Positions 22,670-34,300 of a DNA stretch of 64,000 bases are shown in pieces. Position 1 is the first letter of the stretch. The number at the start of each line of letters is the position of its first letter. The DNA lies in contig JBBHKE010002552.1 in assembly GCA_037447655.1 (NCBI GenBank), positions 94,501 to 158,500 of the forward strand, in the 5' to 3' direction. Made by a program: the position numbers and the translations under genes. The DNA is from Zygnema cylindricum (taxonomy: Eukaryota; Streptophyta; Zygnematophyceae; Zygnematales; Zygnemataceae). Below the pieces are notes generated by a model, which was not told the DNA's origin, did not search any database, and was given only the letters and a program-made list of their open reading frames with translations.

Positions 22670-23307
22670 GATCTGTTTCTTCTACCACTTCCAAAATGTC
22701 CTCTCTCTCAGCTGTCTTTGTGGGGGCTGGCCCGGCCGGGTCTCTAATGTCCATAATTCTCGCAAATCAAGGTTATAATGTGGATCTTGTGGACAGAATC
22801 CCCGATTTCGATGTCCTAAATGAAAAGAAAACTTTTGTATATATTTTGAATCTCCGTTCTTTTAAAGCACTCAAATACGCTGGTTTAGAGTTGCCTTTCC
22901 ATGTGGCCTCTCGTCTTAACAGTGCCATTATGCATAGAAACGGAAAAACCTTCCCTCGACTTTATACCGAATCCCAGAAAAAATACTCCGTTGGGAGAAC
23001 CGATCTCACAAAGTATCTTCTTAAGGAGGCAAAAGTCATAAGTCAGGAAACATTAAATTGCATTTGGGTGGACTTTACATGCATTGGAGAATGGAGGAGA
23101 GACGGCTCGATTTTGAAAAACTCGTTCGAAGAAAGAAGAGGAAGAACAGAAGATGATTAGTGGGTCAGTTTTGTTGAAAGAAGGACCAGAAAATCGATTA
23201 GATTTGAGGGATTGTGACCTTCTCGTGGGTGCCGATGGGGCAAATAGTGTTACTCGTGGGGAAATGGTTCGATTAGATGCTGAAAAAGGGGTACCGGAAA
23301 AGGAAAG
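22670..23307 (+). CDS. monooxygenase exon with FAD fold
   Basis: Likely start ATG 22696 (MSSLSAVFVGAGPAG); the ATG at 22657 lies before the likely splice acceptor. Frame 1 runs to TGATTAG at 23154-23160. The DG-box part is in frame 2, open after the TGA at 23114-23116. The 5' and 3' parts are both convincing, so a one-base error or a very short intron lies between. The donor is AAAG|GTAAAAG. Confidence 0.65.
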
Positions 23308-24390
23308 GTAAAAGGTTTTTTTTTGTATCTGAAAGCATTTGAAACACGATTAAAGAGTCACTGGCATCAGGAACAAGTGAGAATTTTATCGAATATTTTG
23401 CCTAGAAAGTTCATCAGATGGGCGTAAAAAAAGACAGCCTTCTCAGTTTTGCAAGATGTAAAGTAGTTATTTTCTGAGTTTCAAATTTGTCATTTTTAAT
23501 CATTTTTTTGTCAGTTTTCTGTCAGTTTTCTGTCAGGTCCTTGTATGTCAGTTTACAGTCAGTTTTTTGTCAGTTTTTCGTCAGATCCTTGTCAATTCTT
23601 TCTCTACCTACGTCTACAAAATCTCAAAGCTCCGTATTGCTCCTTAGAACAGTTTAGTTTAACTACGACCTTTTTTCCTTTTTTCTTTTTTTCTTTTTCT
23701 TTTTGTTGTGGGTGATACAGACTTACCTTTTTCCAAAATACCTTAACAAGTAGTTACAAGCGACTTCCTCCTCTTTCACCCGAGCAAATTCGCAAATCGT
23801 CTTTTGCCGAAAATCCCGATGGAATCCACTTTTTTATGAGTAAAAGTGGTAATATGTTAGGAGCTCCAAAAGCCGATGGTTGCTTTTACAATGTTTTGAT
23901 TCTCCCCGACAATGAAAAAAATAAATCGTTCAACTTTTACGATGCCGGAGATGTGGAGTCCTTCATGAAGTGAGAAATTTTCTTTTCTTCCCTTATTTAA
24001 GCCTTTTCTTCAATCGTTTCTCTTTTTTTTTGTAATTGAATGGGGACAGAACCATACCAGGTTAATTTTTGATAGTGGGCAATACTTTTTTGGTCCTTTT
24101 CTTTTAGAAGGTTGAATTTTAAACATAGCAGCGATATAGAAAATAGTAGGTGAAAGTGAGTGGAATTAGAGTGGATATTATGCAAATATTATTCCGAATT
24201 GCATACAAATTTCTTTGCATATGTTTTTCTTTCGATATTTATCAGAGGAACATGATTTTACGATTGTTATGGGACATTTACGAGAATATTTGGTGGTTGC
24301 CTTTTGTTTTCTTACTTCAACTTTTCTTGTCACAAAGATTTATATGCAGCATTGTGAATTTGTGACCCTTCTATGGCTAACTTTAAATGC

Positions 24391-24423
<33 letters not shown>

Positions 24424-27161
24424 TATGTAAAATGTATAATATGTGTATGTATATGTATGCAATGTGACTCTATGTTTTTTCTGTCAATTTTCATTTGTCA
24501 ACGTCTTTACGGAAATTTCTATATACAACATTTTAGAAAAATTATTCCTCTCGCTCACTCCTTTTCGCCATTAAATGCCTGGCTGGAACTTTTTTTCATT
24601 TTCCACCCAAAAAAATTGTACTTTTTCATACTCAACGTTTTACGAGAAAGTTCCTCTCTCTCTTTTTCTTTCTATATCGTTTGCATTCAATTGCTTTGCT
24701 ATCTTTTTTCCGTTTTTTGTCAGTAAAATTAGCATGTGTTTATAATCAACATCTTCCTAAAAAAAAATCTCTCCCTATCTCTCCCTCTCTCTCCCTCCCT
24801 CCCTCCCTCCCTCCCTCCTGCATTCAAATCCTCAGCCATAACTTTTCCCTTTTTCCCTTTTCCCGTTTTCCGTTTTCCGTTTTCGGTTTTCCGTTTTCGG
24901 TTCTCGGTTTTTTCGACCATGACATTGGTGATTAAATGCATTTTATTTACTCACATTATTGCTGATTTACAACTGTTATGAACAGTTTTGAGTGAAGATG
25001 ATATGTCTGCAAAGTGACTGCTTCAGTCATACTTGCTCAATTGATTGGCCTAATGCCGTGACTCGATGCAATTTAAGGGTGGCATGTTATACACGGTTCT
25101 TTCAGCTTCAGTTGTTGTACCACTTGTATACCTCAGTCTAGATAGGCTTGAGTGGTTGACAGTTCCCGACATTATCGAGTTCACTCCACATTTCTTTCAG
25201 GAACATTATGTAAATAGACTGGCGTTCCAAATGAGTGAACAGGGCCACTTTGGATCTTGAAAAGTTGCAAAAAGTATTCGTACATCCTCGTACAGACTGA
25301 TGTTTGCTCTTCACAGGGTTACTTGAGGATGATGGAGTTGTTTCAGCCAGCCATTTATCTCACTTAGTTTGGTCGCCTACTTGTGTACTTATTGTTTAAA
25401 TGCGTAAAAGTACTTCATGGATGTAACATAAGGCTGGGTTGTGCATTTGTTTTTTTTTTCTCTGTATTCTCGTTTCCCAAGAAGCGAATATCCAGCCTTC
25501 TGGATCTATGTAAAAAATTATGCATGTGTCTATATTCAACATCTTCTTGAAAAAGTTTCTCCCACTCTCTCCCTCTCTCCCTGTCTTCCTCCCTCCCTCC
25601 CTTCTACATTCAATTTTTCGGCTGTAACTTTTTCCCTTTTCCGTTTTTCGTTTTCCATTTTCCGTTTCCCGTTTATCTCGATTCTGGTTTCCGCAGAAGC
25701 GAATATCCGGACCTTCTGGAACTCTACATGGGAGACGACCCTAATTTTATTCCTAAGTTTGCAAAGGAGCCTCTGGTTCCCGGAGGAGTTAGCACCCACT
25801 GCTCCCATTTCCACCGAGGGAGGGCGGTGATTATCGGGGACGCGGCGCACTCTATGTATGCAACTTTTGGAGAGGGATGCAATTGTGCTTTGGAGGACTG
25901 CTTGGTTCTCGGGAAGGTGGGTTATATATATTTTTTTGGGTTTTTTTTTTTTGTTTTTTTTTTTTTTGTTTTCTTGGGATCAAAATGGTTTTTTTTTTTT
26001 TTGTGCTTTGGAGGACTGCTTCGTTCTCGGTCAGGTGGCTCTCTTTTTGGACCAGAAATAGTTTCTGAGGAAAAAAATTTGTTCAGAAGAAATAATCAGT
26101 TGCAAAGAAAGATGAAATGTGTTTTAAAACAAAATAAAGTAGGAAACGTTTTTCAAATATTTGTTGGAAATAAAGCATAGTTTCCAGCGATAAATTAAGC
26201 AATAGTTCCTGAATAACAAATTTGAAACCTGGTTTTTGGTTTTGTGTTTTGTTTTTGCTATTGATTTTGTCTTTGATTTTGTTTTTGATTTTGAGTTTGG
26301 TTTTGTTTTTCGATTTTGAGTTTGGTTTTGTTTTCGATTTTGTTTTTCATTTTGTTTTTGCTTTCGTTTTTCATTTTGTTTTTGATTTTGTTTTCGATTT
26401 CGATTCCGTTTTTGATTTTGTTTTTGTCTTTTCTGCAGGTCTTAGAGAAGTCTGTCAAAAAAGGTGACAAGGAAGCAATTCCTGAGGCTCTCTCTCTCTA
26501 TTCCTCGGAGAGAAAACCCGATGTGGAGGCCATAGTTAATCTCTCCGAAAACTCCTCTCTCTCCGGAGGAGGAGCAAGATCCATGGCCACCATGGCCCAG
26601 CTCATGTTTCGATTCAGTGTCCTCTCATTAGCCGAAAAAGTCGATTCAAATTGGGGGTGAGTCAATGGAAGTTTTAATTTTTGACGTTATCTTCGTCTTT
26701 TTTGTCTTTTTCATTGTCTTTTCCGTTGTTGTTTTCGTTGTCGTTTTCTTTGACGTTTTCTTTTTCGTTTTCTATGTCTTTTCCTTTGTTGTTTTCTTTG
26801 ACTTTTTTGTCTTTACCTTTTATCTTTATCTTTATCTTGACGGTTATCTTTATTATTATCTTTATCGTTATCGTTAACTTCATCCTTACCTTTACCCCTC
26901 CCCCCCTCTCCCGTCCCCCTCCTCTCCCTCTCCCCTCCCTCCCTCCCCCTCCCTCTCCCCTACCTCTCCCCCCTCCCCCTCTCCTCCTCCCCCAGGCCCA
27001 AGCAAATACTGGATGACACTCTCCCCTATTCCGATATAAAAGTGAATCTGGATCGCGAGAATTATCGAGCTTTATCGATTTTTTTGGGAACCTTCTTATG
27101 TTTTGGAATTGCAATAATGGGTGGTTCCACACTATATAAGGTTTTGAAGAAAGTAAGTTAA
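22670..27161 (+). CDS. FAD-dependent monooxygenase, kynurenine 3-monooxygenase-like
   Basis: Exons 22670-23307, 23721-23969, 25697-25916, 26439-26656 and 26996-27161, joined by GT-AG introns whose phases agree at all four junctions. The N-terminal FAD fold has VFVGAGPAGS (GxGxxG), then YSVGRTDLTKYLL, the DG box DLLVGADGANS and the FAD ribityl box IIGDAAHSMYATFGEG with ALEDC. A C-terminal hydrophobic helix (about 27080-27130) matches the membrane anchor of kynurenine 3-monooxygenases, which hydroxylate kynurenine at the outer mitochondrial membrane. Substrate here is inference. The first exon changes frame near 23117-23160, so the gene may be broken or hold a tiny unseen intron. A GTAAGT straddling the stop could start one more intron. 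Confidence 0.68.
23500..23600. repeat. TCAGTTTT repeat in intron
   Basis: Six or so near-copies of GTCAGTTTTYTG occur within the first intron. Confidence 0.75.
23721..23969 (+). CDS. monooxygenase exon 2
   Basis: Acceptor GATACAG|A, donor GAA|GTGAGA. Reads LPPLSPEQIRKSSFAE, GIHFFMSKSGNML, FYNVLILPDN: the substrate-domain strands. Enters in phase 2 and leaves in phase 2, matching its neighbours. Confidence 0.7.
24389..24427. repeat. (TA)n microsatellite in intron
   Basis: About fifteen TA units, then a short ATACATATATATG tail, inside the 1.7-kb second intron. Confidence 0.92.
24731..24930. repeat. intronic block, copy A
   Basis: GCATGTGTTTATAATCAACA, then (TCCC)n and a TTTTCCGTTTTCGG-rich stretch. 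Copy B at 25520-25690 has the same order, and sits directly before the exon at 25697. Confidence 0.75.
25482..25510 (+). repeat. partial copy of the start of exon 3
   Basis: TTTCCCAAG|AAGCGAATATCC... repeats the acceptor and first about 29 bases of the real exon at 25697, with one deleted base and a few substitutions. It lies about 215 bp upstream in the intron. Confidence 0.8.
25697..25916 (+). CDS. monooxygenase exon 3 with FAD-binding GD box
   Basis: Acceptor TTCCGCAG|AAG, donor GGGAAG|GTGGGT. Encodes YPDLLELYMGDDPNF, then HFHRGRAVIIGDAAHSMYAT, FGEGCNCALEDCLVLG. This is the best-conserved part of the protein. Confidence 0.8.
26001..26038 (+). repeat. partial copy of the end of exon 3
   Basis: 38 bases differing at about three positions from 25883-25920, including the GT donor. 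It lies 118 bp downstream, within the intron, after a long T-rich stretch. Confidence 0.85.
26222..26430. repeat. TTTTGATTTTGT-type intronic array
   Basis: Imperfect repeats of GATTTTGTTTTT and GATTTTGAGTTTG fill the intron up to the acceptor TTCTGCAG at 26438. Confidence 0.85.
26439..26656 (+). CDS. monooxygenase exon 4
   Basis: Acceptor TTTTCTGCAG|GTC, donor GG|GTGAGT. Encodes VLEKSVKKGDKEAIPEAL, LYSSERKPDVEAI and an Ala/Met-rich helix; the ERKPDVEA pattern is typical of this region in KMO-like proteins. Confidence 0.75.
26690..26995. repeat. pyrimidine-only intron tail
   Basis: First GTTTTC/GTCTTT repeats, then about 110 bases almost entirely C and T (26885-26993) ending in CCCCCAG at the 3' splice site. 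Confidence 0.85.
26996..27161 (+). CDS. monooxygenase last exon, membrane anchor
   Basis: Encodes PKQILDDTLPYSDIKV followed by a hydrophobic stretch (ALSIFLGTFLCFGIAIMGG) and a basic tail ending at TAA 27159-27161. Confidence 0.7.
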
Positions 27162-27164
27162 TCA

Positions 27165-28679
27165 AATTATCTTCTCTTAGATTTTTAGTTGTTTTACGAA
27201 GTTTTTTTTTTGGAGGTTGCGAAGAAAGTTTAAATGAAATTAAACTTTATGCGAGAAGATTTTTTTTTTGTTTACAAAGTTTTGTTTTTTTTTTGTCGTA
27301 TTTTTTTAAGGTTTTGTAGAAAGTTAAGTTAATTAAATTTTATGACTTGTTGTTTTATTTATTTACAAAGTTTGGTTTAATCTTTTGTTGTTTAAGAAAG
27401 TTTAAGTTTTGGATTCGTTTATTTTTCGTTTACTTTTTTGTGTACGTTTTTGTAAATCACAAATTTTGTCTTTTATGAAGGAAGTTCGAGTTAATTTGGG
27501 TTTTATCGTTTATACCTTTTTTATCTTCAATTTTAGTGTATCTTTATGTTTATGTTTCTTTTTTGAAGAAATCCTGCGACTCATTCGGAAGTTTTTGGAA
27601 TTGAGAAATGAGTATTTACATCAAATAGTGTAATTTTTGACTTATTTCTTTTTACTTTTTCCTTTTCATTTTCCTTATGATTCCTTCTTGACGTGTTACA
27701 ATTTGTATAATTAAATAATATACTTAATACAAGAAGACTTTGACTTTTTTTGACTTTTTTCTTTTCCTTTTTTTTTTTACTTTTATACAATAGAAGGTGA
27801 TTATTCAATTGAAATATCGTGTTTCTCTTAAAGAAATTTTATTTGCATCCCTTATGTTTATAATGCTATTATTTAATATGCTTATAAAAAAAAAAGTATA
27901 TAATGTTTATTTGATTATAATGAGTATTTTTTTTATGCCATCTTGGTTTTAATATACACAGAGAAAAACCATTTTTTGTCGTATTTAACAAAAAGGTTTC
28001 ACCCATCCTGGGTTCATTTTGGTGCTATGGATTTTTTAGTAATTATTTCATATTAGATTAACAAAAAAAACTATTAGATTAACACTCTCAGACCAATCAA
28101 AGACCAACTTTGCAAATCCACATATTTCACGGTTGTCACAAAACAGTTTGACATCAACCACACTAACCCGATCAACAGTGACTTGGCATTCCATCCCTAA
28201 ACTGCCCTAAAAGCCCTATAAATATAAAAATCCAAAAAAACCTAAAATACCTTATTAATAATTATAAACCTTAATTGCAGTGGTCAAGCTATCACATGGG
28301 CAAATATCATCTTAAGAAGAAAACCAAAACAACCTCAATAATAAAAATAACCTTAATTGCAATGGTCAAGCTATCACATAGGCAAATATCATCTTAAGAA
28401 GAGACTGAGTCCCCATCCTCACTAATAATGGTAATCCTCACAAAAGGGACGACTAAGAATGAACCAGAATATTATTATGAGCAATAAATAAGCATCTCTC
28501 CAAGAGTTACAAGACAAACTCCTACAATCCTCACCACCCCATCATCACTTTATATTCCCACTGGTACTGTCTCATAAAGCTTATTTATCAACCATATGGT
28601 CTCGGAATTGATGTCTCCTCGCAACCTAAGTACTCTTTCTGAATATGTTTGCAAATTCGTGGTGATTTACCTGTCCTAA
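27165..28679. other. no recognisable gene
   Basis: T-rich at first (27180-27800), then AT-rich. Holds an 82-bp direct repeat (listed separately). No motif-bearing frame. Confidence 0.5.
28267..28402. repeat. 82-bp spaced direct repeat
   Basis: AACCTTAATTGCARTGGTCA starts at 28267 and 28349; the two copies match with two or three changes for about 54 bases. Confidence 0.88.
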
Positions 28680-30051
28680 GGGCGTGTTCCCATGTGTTCA
28701 AGTAAGGGTTTTTTCCCGTCGTTTTCACAAAAAATGGGACTTCCAACAAGAAAATATTACGCAGTACGAAAAATGGGCAAAAACATAAGTACATTTTGCG
28801 TCATCTTGGAACTTGGAAGGTACGGCAATTTGGCGTTATTATCATAGCGACCCACTTCCAGCTCATCTTCTCACTTGCACTGGAATCAAATCGCGACCTG
28901 ATTTTAATCAAAATACTACCCTATTGACGAATAGAAAACCTAGATTGCAACGCGTCAAACGTTTTCGATTTTTTTTTTGCAGTTGGGAGAGTACACGAAA
29001 AAAAAGTTGTTTCTGTTTGCAAACAATTCGTTTGTTTGTTTGGTTGTACGCAATTTCTCTCCACCAGGGGTCTGCGGAGATTACAGCGGTGTAGTGACCT
29101 TTTGCGTTAAATGGAAAAGCGTAGAAAATGGCAACAGGCAGCCGGACAGGATCCGCCAGAACTACGCACATGACAGTGAAAGAAAGCCCGACGTCTACAA
29201 TGTCACGCTGAACATTCAATGTCACTTTTACTACACCGTCAATCGCTATTAGAGTAAAGGAATAAATAGCGTAAAAAAAAAATTAGTGTTATTAACACTA
29301 ATCGGGAATTATTTTTTTTCGAAAAAAAATATATATACTAATTAATCCCTAACTATAATTTGGGTTGTCCTGAATAATAAATACCCGCCCTTTCGATGTC
29401 TACAGTAATATGTGTACCCGTACAAAATCTGACAATTCGTACGCCGTCGCGCTGTTCACATGCTCGACGGACGAACATATGAGAACGTGATTTTTGTCGA
29501 CGAGTTTGCGTCTCTTTCTTCCAGTGCACATTCACATGTGTGTTAAGTGTCTTTTTATGCCTTTGTAATTCAAAAAGTACCATTTCGTACGAAGATGCCC
29601 TGTCCGTACGCCACACTATTTCCATCGCAGTGTACTTCCATAATTAACGCTAATTGAAAAAGAACCCTAATTAAAATAGTGGAAAAAATAGAATTATGGA
29701 TTGTATTTCAGGTTTTTCTTTTTGAAAAAAGGGCACCGAATTAGCGTTATTTACTCTAATAGCGATTGGCTGTGTACTGTACAGCCCATTTGTAGGCGTA
29801 GGCGTTTGCTTATGTTGTCCACGTGTGGGAGTCTACAAATGTCAGGAGCTCGTTGACGTCTACAAATGTCCGCACTTTGTTGGCGTCTGCAGGTGTCGCA
29901 AGATATTGGCGACGTCTACAGCTGTCACATATTTGAAGTAATGAAGGCGCAAGTAACGATTGACATAGGCACACTTTGGAAAGTACACCGAAAAATCTGC
30001 GCTAAAATCCAAAGTAGCGTTTCAAAGTTTCGGTTACATGGGAACACGCCC
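28680..30051. mobile_element. PIF/Harbinger-like inverted-repeat element
   Basis: GGGCGTGTTCCCATGT at 28680 and its exact reverse complement ending at 30051, flanked by TAA and TTA. The GGGCGTGTT start and 3-bp TA-rich site resemble PIF/Harbinger (Tourist) elements. No transposase frame was seen, so it would be non-autonomous. A different MITE (29234-29774) is inserted in it. Confidence 0.7.
29234..29774. mobile_element. TA-flanked MITE, CACCGTC variant
   Basis: Left end CACCGTCAATCGCTATTAGA, right end its imperfect complement (CTCTAATAGCGATTGGCTGTG region), with TA on both sides (29232-29233 and 29775-29776). 541 bp, no coding potential; a relative of the CACCGCG MITEs. Confidence 0.8.
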
Positions 30052-31232
30052 TTACATAAGTATTTAACCGTTATATTTTCTGCATACAACTGTTGCTTTA
30101 ACTTCTCTTAACAGAATTCTTACACTCATCGGTAGTCCGGATGTGCAAAAAAAATAGTTCAAAAAGCTGTATAACTAAACTGCACATTAGTTTATGGCTT
30201 TTTCGAGTACAATACCATACCATACGGAGTCGGAGTACAAGTAAAGCACTTCCAATTGATTTTGAATATTTGAACTACAATTTCTGCACCAACCTATGAT
30301 ACGAGGCATAACCTTTTAGTAAGAAAACGCATACATTTAATCATGATCTTCAGAGTTTTTTAGGGTAAATTTTTCATAAAACCCTAAAAAACCTTTAAAA
30401 AAAAAAAAAAACCCTTGTACACTAATAGTATCCGTGCCATAAATCCAAGCAATCAAGGTTAAACCAACCAAAATATATCAAAAATACAAAGAAAAACACC
30501 ACCCAAAAACAGAAACCCCGTAGGTTTCCGTCCTTGCAAGTGTAAATTTCACAAAAAATAAAAACACACAAACCGTTTCCTTTTTAGATAGGATAATTTT
30601 CACTCTTGTAATAATAATGTTAACAAAACCTCCACTAATCACTTTAGACACTAGACACTATTTTTCTTTCTTCTTTGAATACTGACAAATAATATCCGAC
30701 AAACTACCTTATGTATGGTCAAAATCTACCCTCGATAAAATAAGGCGTACAAAAAGGTAATCAAATCAAACTAAAACCACAAACAAGACAATTATGGTGA
30801 CCTAAATCTGTTCTCAAAAAAAAAAAGGTTTTTCCTCCAACTTTTGGATTTAGTGGAATCGGCGGTAGCTTCTGAAGGGCAACAAAGACGAGTCATATCT
30901 TACACGAAAAGAAGACATTTTGGAAAAAAAATGCTTTTAAGTGAGACCTTTACCGAAACAATATCATTCAGAGACTATCAACTTGATTTTGACTTTCGAT
31001 TTGATTTTGACTTTCGCTTTGACTTTGACTTTGATTTTGACTTTGACTAAAGCAGAGAGGGCTTGCGCTCGCAAATTAAAAACCCTAACTAACTAGGCAG
31101 TCACTTGCAAGCCTCAAAACTAGGGTTGCAAACATGGCATTGTTTCCTTCCTTTCAGAGTCAAGCGCCGGATGTTAAAAAGATTGCTTGTTGGTAAAATG
31201 TCGAAAGAAACAGCACTTAGTCAAATTCTCGC
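30052..31232. other. no recognisable gene
   Basis: AT-rich. Holds a (GACTTT)n array at 30984-31048 and T/A runs near 30360-30420. It lies downstream of the SDIR1-like stop codon and probably includes its 3' UTR. Confidence 0.5.
30984..31048. repeat. (GATTTTGACTTT)n array
   Basis: Hexamer-based GACTTT/GATTTT repeats, similar in style to the intron array at 26222-26430. Confidence 0.85.
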
Positions 31233-31343
31233 CTAAACATTGTTTGTCCCGTCACTTTCTCGCAATGTCGTGACCAATCGGTGCTTACAAACGGGACATG
31301 TGGCCTGTTGAGAAAGCCATTTGTCTATACAGGTCGCATGGAA
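31233..31343 (-). CDS. SDIR1-like: SDIR1-like last exon, second half of RING-H2
   Basis: Acceptor TTTTTGTGCAG|TTC. Encodes FHATCIDKWLSQQATCPVC followed by KHRL and a short tail ending TAG (31233-31235). It supplies the last His and three Cys zinc ligands and the E2-contact Trp. Confidence 0.92.
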   Translation of the reverse strand, partial: FHATCIDKWLSQQATCPVCKHRLVTTLRESDGTNNV

Positions 31344-34300
31344 CTGCACAAAAAGTACATAGGGTTTTCCAGGGTTTTTTGGGGGGGTTTTCAGGGCTTT
31401 CACATTAATACAGTGACAGTTACAGCTTTCAGTCACATTGTAACTGTTATCAATTATGTTATGTTACAGTTATGTTATATCGATTTTGTTAAAGCTATGT
31501 CATATTAATTATGTTACAGATCTCCGAAATCGGTTATGTTGTAGTTATGTTATATCAGTAGTGTTGTATCAGTTATGTTACAATTACTAGTTACAATTGT
31601 AGTTTACAGCAACAGAAATAAAGATATAGATACAAAATACAGAGACAGAAACAGACACTAGGATAATAAATAAATATCGGAAACAATTACAGTGACACTT
31701 AAGAGTTAATTGCAGTTACAGTTAAACAATGTCCCAAAGCTCAAGCCTAGGATCTGGGAAAACAACTACACCGCGAATCATTAATAGAGTAAAAACCACT
31801 AATTCAATGCCCGGTTTTTTTGTACTTAGACCGTAAAATAGCATTAATAATTTTAGCTTTTTTATTAACACAATATTTTAAACAGTTCAGAAACAGCCAC
31901 GTCACACGAACTGAATGTAAGTCAATAACACCAAAATAAACCACATGCTGATAATTTGTTTTCTCTGACAACAATTCCCAGTTAAGCATTCTCCTTGTCT
32001 GTTCTAAAACCAAAACATAGAGAAAAACCGAAACAAACATGAAAAAATCCTACGCCCATAAGTGGGTATCTGACATGAATGAACAACAAACAGTCCTTTA
32101 AAACACTAATCTTAAAGGAGTAAACATAAAGAAATCAAAAAAAGAATTCGTTCAGTGAGTAACCTAATTGTGAATGAAACAGGATCTAGGAACGAAACTA
32201 CAAACGGATATCAAAAACTGTAAGCTGAAATCTGGAACGCTTATCCTTGAATGGACAATTCAGATCTCACCTTATCAAGGTCGCGATACAAATCAATTCA
32301 ATCAAATACTGATATATAAAACCAATTAAACATTAATACTATCCACTCAACAAGAAAAAACCAATATATCAAATCCATTAAATACTGGTAGATCGATTAA
32401 GTCAAACACTGATATAAATTCAATTACATACTAATATATAAATTCAATTACATACTACTATATCAATTCAATTATGTACTAATATATCAATTCAATTACA
32501 TATACTATATCAATTCAATTACATACTAATATATCAATTCACTTACATACAGATATGAACAACGAATAAGAAATCCCACCTGATGTAAACACGGGAGAAT
32601 TCGCATCTTGTCGCTGGCCCAACATTTCTAAACAAACGGTGCACCTGGAGTCTTCCTAACTCCAAAAGTTTACTAAGCCCATCAAGGCCTGAGACACCGG
32701 CAATCAATAATGAAACAAACTCATCAGGGGAGGGGGAGGGGGGAGGGGAGGGGGAGGGAGGGGGGGGGGGAGAGGGAGAGGGAGAGGGAGAGGAGAGGAG
32801 GGAGAGGGAGAGGGAGAGGGAGAGGGAGAGGGTCTTCTAGATGTCAACGCCAGCGAGGAACCAACTAAGACTAATTGCAAACAGTCCGGTTCAAAACATT
32901 TGGTGTGGAAAGGGTAAGGGAGAGGAATATAGCGGGATGAGAGAGTACACCTTTTCTGTAGTGTGGGAGTGCTGCTGACCTCCAGGAACTGAGCAGGGCT
33001 TACTGTCCTCCCTGAAAAGAATAACAGGGAGAGAGCACGAGGAGAGAGATAGAGAGAGGGAGGAGGGCGAGAGAGAGGGGGATAGGGAGATGGAGGGGGA
33101 GAGGGAGAGCCAGAGGGAAAGGGAGAGGGAGAAGGAGTACGTGAGCGAGTGGGAGTGTGAGGGACGAGGATGAGGATAAGGATGAAGAAGAAGATGTGGA
33201 CAAGAGACGATAAATGAAGGGGAAATGCAAGGAGACGAACAATAGAGGGAAAAGGAAGACGGGAAGATGAAAATGGACCGGAAAACACAGGCGGTACTTC
33301 ATTCACTTTGCAAAGAAAGTCTGTCTGGAGAGAGAGCAGGAGAGAGAGGGACAGGAGAGAGATACAAGTGTATTCCTCAATAAAACTTTGCCATGTAGGG
33401 ACGAGTAACAAAGGAAAACATACTGAGGACAGAGAAGAAAAAACAAAGCAAATCTAGAAACTCATCATAGAAAATTTAAAAACTAACACCGCTGCTGTCA
33501 TAGTGATGTCACACTCCACTGCCCATCATTATAAGGGTTAATACCTCTAATCCGGTTGCGACTTTTTTTGGCTGAAAATCATAAAATAATGTTAACAACG
33601 CTAAGTAAAGGAGTGGACTACCATCGCCCACATCTCTCCTCATCTCTCTGCTATAAATTAGTATTATGCATTTTAATTTCGCATTAACAATAATAAATCC
33701 TTAACAACTCTCTTTGCAGAAAAAGAGGCAGACGGAGAAAAGAGATAGACCGAGAGAGAGCGCAAGGGAGGGCCGGATGGAAGGAGGGCAGGAGAGAAAG
33801 AGAAAGACAAAGAGAGAAAGAGAAAGGGAGAGAGACAGAGACAGAGAGACAATCAATACGAAAAAAGCAACCCACATCAAAACCGCCCTCTCTATCTCCC
33901 ACTATCTCAACCGACCGCTCTCTCTCTTTCACTATCTCAACTCACCACTCTCTCTTTACCTCTCCCTCCCTCCCTCCCTCCCTCCCTCCCTCTCTCCCTC
34001 TCACTTACTCCTCAAACGGCGCCCTCTTATACTTATACGTCGGCAACCTCTCGATCTCATTCGCCGCCATCCCCTCCACTCCCGGAGGATTATCCGAATC
34101 CAAACTCCTCAAAATATCATAATCCGATTCCGTCAACTCCCTATCCAAAACCGCCAGCTGGAGGCCCAGAGCCTGTAATCGACTCCGGGGACCGCCCAAT
34201 CCCGTCAAAGAGGGACCCATTCTCACTCTAATTTCGGTGGGTCCTCCCGAGGGAGAAGAGGAGAGAGAGAGAGAGTTCGCAAGGGCCCCTTGGACTTGCA

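Noticed and set aside
26222-26877. hydrophobic Phe/Leu/Val frames on the plus strand and Lys/Asn frames on the minus strand
   Set aside because: Translations of T-rich intron repeats of the monooxygenase gene.
32704-33411. 235-codon minus-strand Pro/Ser-rich frame
   Set aside because: Lies in an intron of the SDIR1-like gene over (GGGAGA)n tracts; stop-free because of composition.
33714-34178. 154-codon plus-strand frame
   Set aside because: Arg/Glu then Leu/Ser/Pro repeats over GA and CT tracts, and its end is antisense to a well-supported SDIR1-like exon.
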